Positions 6,821-12,254 of a DNA stretch of 12,254 nt are shown in pieces; the first letter of the stretch is position 1, and every line of letters begins with the position of its first letter. Location: contig CAXGUU010000067.1 of the NCBI GenBank assembly GCA_964012875.1, positions 1 to 12,254 of the forward strand. The letters are read 5' to 3'. Position numbers and translations under genes: made by a program. Source of the DNA: CAXGUU01 sp964012875 (GTDB lineage: Bacteria; Pseudomonadota; Gammaproteobacteria; Ga0077536). A model generated the notes under the pieces. That model ran no database searches and was not told the DNA's origin. It saw nothing but the letters and a program-made list of their open reading frames with translations.

Positions 6821-8041
6821 ATGAGTACAGCGAACGAGCATTTGTTGAGCGGACTCCGCATTCTTGATTTCACCCGGGCACTGGCCGGGCCTTCGTGTAC
6901 CCGGATGTTTGCGGAGATGGGGGCGGAAGTGATCAAAATCGAATCCGCACCGCGTGGTGATCTGACCCGCGCGGTGTCAAAGTTCAATGGCGAACGTAGC
7001 CTCTACTACGTCCAGCAAAACCTGAACAAGAAGAGTGTTTGCATCGATCTGCGTTCGCCGGAAGGTATGGCGCTGATTAAGAGCCTGGTGCCAAAGTGCG
7101 ACGTCGTGGTCGAGAATTTCAAGCCCGGCATCATGGATAAGATGGGACTCGGCTACGAAGCGATGAAAGCGTTACGCGAAGACATCGTAATGTGTTCGAT
7201 CTCGGCGCTTGGACAAAAAGGACCCCTGTCGAGTAAACCGGGTTACGACTACATTGCGCAGGCTTACTCGGGTGTGACCTCGATGATCGGGGAAAAAGAC
7301 GAGCCGCCGATGATCCCGCTGGTCGGGGTCGGCGATGTCAGCACCGGTGTTACGGCCGCATTCGCAGTCGCTGCGGCGCTATTGCACCGGGACCGTACGG
7401 GCAAGGGGCAGCATCTGGATATCGGTTTGCTTGACGTCTACTACCACTACCACGAAGTGAACGTGCATCAGCACTCAGCCAGCAATGGCGAGATCGAGCC
7501 AACGCGCGGCGGTCGGCATGTCAGCTACGTGTGCCCGGCCGGGGTTTACCGCGGGACTGGCGGCGAGGTGATGTTGATGGGCTTTCTCCACCATTGGCCG
7601 GACTTGTGTAAAGCGATGGCGCGGGAAGATCTGATCGAAGCCGAGGGTTGGGCAACCGACGCTGAGCGTGTCGCGCGAATGCCGACCGTCATCGCAGAGC
7701 TTGAATCGTGGCTGCAGACCTTTCCCGATATCGAATCGGCGATTGAAAAGCTGGAGTCGCACGGCGTGCCCTGTGCCCCCATCCTGAGCGTCGCGCAAAC
7801 CGTCAATCATCCGCACATGGTTGATCGTGGCACGGTGCGGACAATCAACGATCCCGTATTCGGGGCGTTCCAGGCCCCGGGCATGCCGGTCAAGACGTCT
7901 GATTATCCGGACAATCCCGGTTATGTCGCGCCGACGCTCGGACAACACAACGCCGAAGTACTGAGCGACGTGTTGGATAAATCAGAGGCCGAGATTCAGG
8001 CGCTGGTCGATGCCGGCGTGCTGCAATCAGCGCCTCATTAA
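6821..8041 (+). CDS. Class III CoA-transferase (CaiB/BaiF family), copy 1
   Basis: A 406-residue cytoplasmic enzyme that moves CoA from a donor thioester to a carboxylic acid through an aspartyl-CoA mixed anhydride. The N-terminus has the family pattern ILDFTRALAGPSCTRMFAEMGAEVIKIE (14-41), followed by VVVENFKPGIMDKMGLGYE (95-113). The catalytic Asp is D172 in VGVGDVSTGV, before the typical GKGQHLDIGLLD. Length is normal for the family, at about 400 residues. The start is supported by AAGGGGG at 6808-6814, 6 bases before ATG 6821. Donor and acceptor cannot be read from sequence; CaiB-type relatives act on carnitine, benzylsuccinate, oxalate, mesaconate and others. It follows folD by 26 bases and precedes an acyl-CoA dehydrogenase by 99 bases. 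The second CoA-transferase in the run is only distantly similar, so this is not a recent duplication. Confidence 0.93.
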   Translation: MSTANEHLLSGLRILDFTRALAGPSCTRMFAEMGAEVIKIESAPRGDLTRAVSKFNGERSLYYVQQNLNKKSVCIDLRSPEGMALIKSLVPKCDVVVENFKPGIMDKMGLGYEAMKALREDIVMCSISALGQKGPLSSKPGYDYIAQAYSGVTSMIGEKDEPPMIPLVGVGDVSTGVTAAFAVAAALLHRDRTGKGQHLDIGLLDVYYHYHEVNVHQHSASNGEIEPTRGGRHVSYVCPAGVYRGTGGEVMLMGFLHHWPDLCKAMAREDLIEAEGWATDAERVARMPTVIAELESWLQTFPDIESAIEKLESHGVPCAPILSVAQTVNHPHMVDRGTVRTINDPVFGAFQAPGMPVKTSDYPDNPGYVAPTLGQHNAEVLSDVLDKSEAEIQALVDAGVLQSAPH

Positions 8042-8140
8042 CGTTTAACGCAGGCAGCGCTCAAACCGGCCTGAAGACAAAGCTATCGAATCGAAATTGC
8101 CGCGCTGAGGCGGGCCCCATCTTTCTATGTGGAGGACAAC

Positions 8141-9313
8141 ATGAGCAGTGAAGGACTGCTGACTGAAGAACGCCTGATGATTCGCGACACCGCGCGCGAA
8201 TTCACAATGAACGAAGTATTGCCCGTTGCCAATGAGCTGGACCCGGTTCAGGGCGAAATTCCGATGTCACTCAGAGATAAACTCGCCGAGATGGGGTACT
8301 TCGGCATTCGCATCCCGGAGGAGTACGGCGGCAGCGGCCTTGGATGTTTTGAATATTGTTTGGTGACCGAGCAACTGGCGCGGGGCTGGATGAGCGTCGC
8401 GAGCATCGTCGCCCGCGGCAACGGCACCCTGACGATGGACCTGTTGAGCGACGAACAAAAAGCCGAGTTCATGCCCAAGGTCGTGAGCGGCGATTATCTT
8501 GGCGCCATGTCGTTGTCCGAGCCGGACACCGGTTCCGACCTGGCGTCTATCTCCTGTCGCGCAGAGCGGGAAGGCGATGGTTGGAAGATTACCGGTAACA
8601 AGTACTGGTGCACCTTTGCCGATGGTGCCGATTACATCGTGGTCTTTGCTCGCACCAGCGCGTCGCCGGATGAGAATCGAAGACACCTGGGCATCAGTGC
8701 GTTCGTTATTGACAAGCCGCGCGGGCAATTGCCGGAAGGCGTTCATGGTTCGCCAATCCCCAAGATTGGCTACTTCGGCTGGAAAACCTTTGAGCTTGCA
8801 TTCGATGGTCTCAGGCTGCCCGGCAATGCCCTGATTGGCGAAGAGGGTAAGGCATTCTATGCGCTGGCGAAGGGGCTGGACGAAGCTCGTGCGCATACCG
8901 CGGCGCGTTCGATCGGGCTCGCACAAGGTGCGCTGGAAGACGCCATGGCCTACGCCGAGGAGCGCAAGCAGTTTGGCCGTCCGATCGCCGGGTTTCAGGA
9001 TCTGCGTTTCAAGGTGGCCCGCATGGCCACCGATATTGAAGCCGCGCGACAGCTCTTGTACTTCGTGTGTGACCGTATCGACACTGGCGTGCGCTGCGAC
9101 AAAGAGGCGTCGATGGTTAAATATTTCGCCAGCGAAATGGCTGAGCGGGTTACCTCTGACGGCCTGCAGATTCTCGGTGGCGCCGGTTACACCACTTTGC
9201 ATGCGGCCGAACGCTATTGGCGTGATGCCCGGCTGACCAAGATTTTTGAAGGGACGTCTGAGATTCAACTCAGGATCATTTCTGACAACCTGCTGGGTAA
9301 GGCAGGGCGATGA
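8141..9313 (+). CDS. Acyl-CoA dehydrogenase
   Basis: A 390-residue FAD enzyme that introduces an alpha,beta double bond into an acyl-CoA and passes electrons to electron-transfer flavoprotein. The first family signature appears as AMSLSEPDTGSD and the second as ILGGAGY near the C-terminus. ERKQFGRPIAGFQ is the usual FAD/dimer segment. The likely catalytic base is E370 in IFEGTSEIQ, the position used by short- and medium-chain enzymes rather than by isovaleryl-CoA dehydrogenase. A GYFGWKTFELAFDG segment in the middle domain is distinctive, but I cannot tie it to one substrate. GGAGG at 8131-8135 sits 5 bases before ATG 8141; an in-frame GTG at 8129 overlaps that site and is rejected. The gene lies between two CoA-transferase genes, 10 bases before the second, so it probably acts on the thioester they make. 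Confidence 0.95.
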   Translation: MSSEGLLTEERLMIRDTAREFTMNEVLPVANELDPVQGEIPMSLRDKLAEMGYFGIRIPEEYGGSGLGCFEYCLVTEQLARGWMSVASIVARGNGTLTMDLLSDEQKAEFMPKVVSGDYLGAMSLSEPDTGSDLASISCRAEREGDGWKITGNKYWCTFADGADYIVVFARTSASPDENRRHLGISAFVIDKPRGQLPEGVHGSPIPKIGYFGWKTFELAFDGLRLPGNALIGEEGKAFYALAKGLDEARAHTAARSIGLAQGALEDAMAYAEERKQFGRPIAGFQDLRFKVARMATDIEAARQLLYFVCDRIDTGVRCDKEASMVKYFASEMAERVTSDGLQILGGAGYTTLHAAERYWRDARLTKIFEGTSEIQLRIISDNLLGKAGR

Positions 9314-9323
9314 GCCGACCCTC

Positions 9324-10526
9324 GTGAGTGCCGCTGAACGCCCGGGCGTCCTCAACGGTGTCGTCGTGCTGGACCTGACCCAGATGCTGGCCGGTCCTTA
9401 TTGCACCATGATGCTCGCTGACCACGGCGCTGATGTCATCAAGGTTGAGCCGCCGCATGGCGACATGTCACGGGCGATGGGTCCGTTCCTGCCGGAAGAC
9501 AGCAAACGCGCGGAAGGCGGCTACTTCCACAGCATCAATCGCAACAAGCGCAGCGTGGTGCTGGACTTCAAGAACGCGGACGACAAGCGCGTTTTTATGG
9601 AGCTTGTGGCGGAGGCCGATGTCGTGGTCGAAAACTTTCGGCTTGGCGTCATGGAACGCCTGGGTCTGGCCTATGAAACCCTGGCCGAAATCAATCCGGC
9701 GTTGGTCTACGCCAGCATCCGCGGTTTCGGTGACGCGCGCACCGGCGAAAGCCCCTACGCGGAATGGCCGGCATTCGACATCGTGGCGCAGGCCATGGGC
9801 GGTTTCATGAGCATGACCGGGCCGCCCGACCTGCCGATGAAAGCCGGTCCCGGGGTCGGCGATATCGTGCCCGGGATCATGGCGGCGTTCGGAGTCGTAG
9901 CCGCCGTGCGACACGCGGAGCGAACAGGCGAGGGGCAGTATGTTGATCTGGCGATGTATGACGCCATGCTGGCCTTGTGTGAGCGCATTGTTTACCGCTA
10001 CTCCTTCACCGACGAAATTTCGCGCGGCGAAGGCAACGACCATCCGTTGGTCAACCCGTTTTCAGTTTACGCGGCCAGGGACGGTTGGTATGCCATTGGT
10101 TGCCCGCTCGATACGCAATTCGAAGATCTCGCCCGAATCATTGAGCCTGAACTGCTCGATGATGAACGATTTAAAGCTAACGGCTTAAGAGTGGCCAATG
10201 CCGATGCCTTGCGTCAGCGCATCACGGCGTGGACATCGCAATTCACCAAGCACGAATTGCAGGCGAGGCTCGGCGGCAAGGTGCCCAGCGGCCCGGTCAA
10301 TAACGTGGCGGACATTTTCGACGACCCGCATGCGCAGGCGCGCGACCTGTTGCCCAAGATTGCACTCGAATCGGTTGATGCGAAGCCGAGCATCGCCGGG
10401 GTGCCGGTGCATTTCTCAAAAACTCCCGGGGGCGTTCATACGCCGGGTCCGGCACTTGGCGCGCATACCGAGGAAGTATTGCGGCAGTTCGGGGTGCATA
10501 AAGCCCAGGACCTCGGCGAATCATGA
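9324..10526 (+). CDS. Class III CoA-transferase (CaiB/BaiF family), copy 2
   Basis: A protein of about 400 residues with the full family pattern: VVVLDLTQMLAGPYC (13-27), GADVIKVEPPHGD (35-47), VVVENFRLGVMERLGLAYE (100-118), the catalytic Asp D180 in GPGVGDIVPG and GEGQYVDLAMYD. It differs clearly from copy 1, for example by an insertion near residues 54-66 (PFLPEDSKRAEGG). The start is uncertain. GTG 9324 is the first sensible in-frame start and has only a weak GGG 16-18 bases upstream. An ATG at 9310 overlaps the dehydrogenase stop (ATGA), as expected for coupled genes, but it is one frame off and ends after five codons at 9325. Readings further upstream run inside the dehydrogenase gene. 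It probably works with copy 1 or on a related acid. Family certain, start moderate. Confidence 0.9.
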   Translation: MSAAERPGVLNGVVVLDLTQMLAGPYCTMMLADHGADVIKVEPPHGDMSRAMGPFLPEDSKRAEGGYFHSINRNKRSVVLDFKNADDKRVFMELVAEADVVVENFRLGVMERLGLAYETLAEINPALVYASIRGFGDARTGESPYAEWPAFDIVAQAMGGFMSMTGPPDLPMKAGPGVGDIVPGIMAAFGVVAAVRHAERTGEGQYVDLAMYDAMLALCERIVYRYSFTDEISRGEGNDHPLVNPFSVYAARDGWYAIGCPLDTQFEDLARIIEPELLDDERFKANGLRVANADALRQRITAWTSQFTKHELQARLGGKVPSGPVNNVADIFDDPHAQARDLLPKIALESVDAKPSIAGVPVHFSKTPGGVHTPGPALGAHTEEVLRQFGVHKAQDLGES

Positions 10527-10539
10527 CGAAAACCGACTG

Positions 10540-10557
10540 CGCTGGTTGCTACCAGCG
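10540..10557. terminator. Short hairpin between convergent genes, possible weak terminator
   Basis: A perfect 7-base-pair inverted repeat (CGCTGGT at 10540-10546, ACCAGCG at 10551-10557) with a 4-base loop lies 14 bases after the second CoA-transferase. There is no proper T run on the plus strand; on the minus strand a TTTT comes about 7 bases after the stem. It could act weakly in either direction. Confidence 0.3.
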
Positions 10558-10629
10558 TTGCGTGCGCCTTTTGCGGTGCTCACTTATTTAGCAAGAAGCT
10601 GCGCGCCTCGAAGGTCACGCGCTTTGGTC

Positions 10630-11196
10630 TCAGTCATCCGGAAACGGATCCTCCATCTCATCAGTGAGCGGAATATCAAACGCGTTCAAGGTGTGCGAGA
10701 CAAGGCAGTAATAGCCAATGGTCACCACCAGTTCGATCAGCGGTGTTTCACCAAGGGCGGCGAGCGCTTCGCCGTAGAGCGCGTCTGGTAAACGGTGATC
10801 GGTTAAGAGTCCGCGGGCCACGCGCCAGGCGATATTTTCATCACCATCGAAGCCGGGGTCGTCACTGCAACGTAGTCGTTCCAGCTTGCGGTCGTCGACT
10901 CCGGCAGCAACTGCGAGTTTTCGGTGCGCTGCAAACTCGAATTTGGAACGATGGAACTGACCGACGGTGCAGATGGCGACTTCCTTGACGTTTTCTGCAA
11001 GTTCGGTTGAGAAGCGCACCTTGGCGCCCAGTGCCTGGGTCTCCAAACCGACCTGCGGCGCCCGTGCCCAGACGCCGAATGGTCCGATCAGGCCTTGCTT
11101 GTCGATGGGGATTTTGCGCGGGCTTGAAAGAATCAGGTCGGCGACTTTGCGTTGCTCGGGATTAAGTTCGTTCAGTGACAGGGTGGGTAGGCGCAT
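10630..11196 (-). CDS. Carboxymuconolactone decarboxylase/AhpD-like protein
   Basis: A 188-residue all-helical protein of the carboxymuconolactone decarboxylase superfamily. The core helix pattern is visible around residues 60-100, with VRFSTELAENVKEVAICTVG, then FHRSKFEFAAHRKLAVAAGV, which carries the conserved Glu and His of the family. The C-terminal GYYCLVSHTLNAFDIPL also fits. The CxxC pair of peroxidase-type AhpD is absent, so alkylhydroperoxidase activity is unlikely. True 4-carboxymuconolactone decarboxylases act in protocatechuate breakdown, but no other genes of that pathway are present and most relatives of this length are uncharacterised. The start at 11196 is preferred because GGAG sits 6 bases upstream; an ATG at 11208 overlaps that region and has no site. 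It is divergent from the luciferase-like gene (104 bases between starts) and convergent with the CoA-transferase. Confidence 0.85.
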   Translation of the reverse strand: MRLPTLSLNELNPEQRKVADLILSSPRKIPIDKQGLIGPFGVWARAPQVGLETQALGAKVRFSTELAENVKEVAICTVGQFHRSKFEFAAHRKLAVAAGVDDRKLERLRCSDDPGFDGDENIAWRVARGLLTDHRLPDALYGEALAALGETPLIELVVTIGYYCLVSHTLNAFDIPLTDEMEDPFPDD

Positions 11197-11300
11197 GGTG
11201 AGCTCCATGTTTGAATCTGGCCGCCAAGCTTGAGCGACGAACGTATACGCGGCAACATCCCGTATTCTTCAAATGGAATGAATGTATTGGAGGATGACTG

Positions 11301-12161
11301 ATGAAATTGGGTGTTTTTAGTTTTAATACCGAGTACTCGATTCGCGCGGACGAACTCGCGATCGCGTGTGAGGAGCGGGGTTTCGATTCGGTCTGGTTCC
11401 CCGAACACACCCATATTCCGGCCAGCCGAGAGACGGAGTGGCCGGCGGGCGGTGAGCTGCCGAAAGAATATGTGCACATGTCCGATCCGTTCGCGACCGC
11501 TGCCGCGGCGGCAGCGGTGACCAGCACCATCAAAATCGGCACGGGCATCTGTTTGGTGATTCAGCACGATCCCATCGCACTGGCGAAGACGGTGGCGACC
11601 GTCGATCAAATTTCCAATGGCCGCTTCCTGTTTGGGGTCGGCGCAGGCTGGAACAAGGAAGAAATGGAGAACCACGGCACGCCCTACGAGAAGCGCTGGA
11701 AGGTGTTAGAGGAGCGCGTGAAGGCAATGAAGGCCATCTGGACCGAAGAGGAAGCGAGCTTTCACGGCGACTGGGTCAATTTCGATCGCATCTGGTCTTA
11801 TCCGAAGCCGGTCCAGCAACCGCATCCCCCCGTTATTCTGGGTACTTTTGGCTCAAAGTGGGGCCGTCAAAGGGTCGCTGAGTACGGCGATGGCTGGATT
11901 CCCATCGGCCTTATGCACGAGGACCTCATGGCTGATGTTGAGGACCTCAACCAGCGGCTGGAAGCCGAGGGTCGTGCGCCAAATTCCGTGCCGATTTCGA
12001 TGTTCGACGTGTTCGAAACACCCGAGGAAACCCTGAAGGCCTACGCCGACATGGGGTGCATCGAACGGGCTATTCCGCGGTGTCCCACAGAGGATAAAGA
12101 GACTGTGTTACGCTGGCTCGATAAGTATGCCGAGATAGGTCAGCGCATCGGCGCGATATAG
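11301..12161 (+). CDS. LLM-class (luciferase-like, F420-type) oxidoreductase
   Basis: A 286-residue TIM-barrel protein of the luciferase-like monooxygenase superfamily, most like the group annotated as F420-dependent (Rv2161c type, TIGR03619-like). Landmarks in order are GVFSFNTEYSIRADELA at the N-terminus, SVWFPEHTHIPASRET (30-45), IKIGTGICLV, ISNGRFLFGVGAGWNKEEMENHG and YGDGWIPIG. These are typical for binding a deazaflavin or flavin in the barrel. Whether it uses F420 or FMN cannot be settled, and no F420 biosynthesis gene is in view. The start is clear: GGAGGA at 11289-11294 is 6 bases before ATG 11301. It ends with TAG (12159-12161), showing that amber is a normal stop in this genome. 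Its substrate is unknown; a redox or ring-opening step near the CoA-ester genes is possible but only positional. Confidence 0.93.
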   Translation: MKLGVFSFNTEYSIRADELAIACEERGFDSVWFPEHTHIPASRETEWPAGGELPKEYVHMSDPFATAAAAAAVTSTIKIGTGICLVIQHDPIALAKTVATVDQISNGRFLFGVGAGWNKEEMENHGTPYEKRWKVLEERVKAMKAIWTEEEASFHGDWVNFDRIWSYPKPVQQPHPPVILGTFGSKWGRQRVAEYGDGWIPIGLMHEDLMADVEDLNQRLEAEGRAPNSVPISMFDVFETPEETLKAYADMGCIERAIPRCPTEDKETVLRWLDKYAEIGQRIGAI

Positions 12162-12243
12162 ATTGGTGGCATATGAACACTCAGCCCCGATTTCGACTTT
12201 TGCCCCAACCGTTCGGGGTTCGTGACCATTCAAAGATGTGAAC

Positions 12244-12250
12244 AGGAGGT
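12244..12250 (+). promoter_or_regulatory. Strong ribosome binding site for a gene starting past the right edge
   Basis: AGGAGGT is a near-perfect anti-16S match, followed by only four bases before the window ends. A start codon is expected within a few bases beyond 12254. The gene would lie about 95 bases after the luciferase-like gene, on the same strand and possibly in its transcript. Confidence 0.7.
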
Positions 12251-12254
12251 CTCA

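Noticed and set aside
8267..9355. Long minus-strand open frame (about 360 codons) opposite the acyl-CoA dehydrogenase
   Set aside because: It is antisense to a gene with complete family motifs, has no recognisable domain, and such frames are common opposite GC-rich genes.
6821..10526. Tandem duplication of a CoA-transferase gene
   Set aside because: The two proteins share only general family motifs and differ in length and insertions, so they are old paralogues rather than a recent repeat.
12203..12218. CCCC/GGGG inverted repeat after the luciferase-like gene as a terminator
   Set aside because: The stem is only four base pairs with an eight-base loop and is not followed by a T run.
12173..12241. 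Small 22-codon open frame after the luciferase-like gene
   Set aside because: Only a weak GGTGG precedes it, it resembles no known peptide, and it ends just before the ribosome binding site of the next gene.

Overview
The window looks like a piece of a GC-rich, Gram-negative bacterial chromosome, most likely a proteobacterium. The Gram-negative call rests on the remains of an outer-membrane lipid A deacylase gene (LpxR family) with a signal peptide. The many class III CoA-transferase, acyl-CoA dehydrogenase and luciferase-like oxidoreductase genes would suit an environmental heterotroph, but the species cannot be named from sequence alone. No tRNA, rRNA, CRISPR array, insertion sequence or phage gene was seen, and no gene-free stretch exceeds about 145 bases.

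Left part (1-2918). The C-terminal part of a subtilisin-type (S8) protease enters from the left edge. It converges on an MBL-fold hydrolase of the lactonase type on the minus strand. Divergent from that hydrolase lies an LpxR-family gene broken by one in-frame amber codon and two single-base frame changes. Its reading frames still match the family to the last residue, so the damage is either recent or a sequencing error.

Middle part (2910-5893). A minus-strand pair encodes an amidase-signature hydrolase followed, 5 bases later, by a LACTB2-like MBL-fold hydrolase. A small cupin gene is divergent from the amidase and ends in a strong intrinsic terminator.

Right part (5894-12254). A plus-strand run encodes a divergent FolD, a class III CoA-transferase, an acyl-CoA dehydrogenase and a second class III CoA-transferase. 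The likely logic is activation of an organic acid by CoA transfer, then alpha,beta-dehydrogenation of the CoA thioester. The layout recalls the bbsEF/bbsG part of benzylsuccinate oxidation, but the substrate is unknown. Next come a convergent carboxymuconolactone-decarboxylase-like gene and, divergent from it, a luciferase-like (F420-type) oxidoreductase. A strong ribosome binding site at the right edge announces another gene just outside the window.

There is no clear-cut unknown defence or mobile system here. The points most worth checking are the paired CoA-transferase/dehydrogenase module with its embedded folD, the apparent loss of the oxyanion-hole Asn in the protease, and the broken lpxR-like gene.
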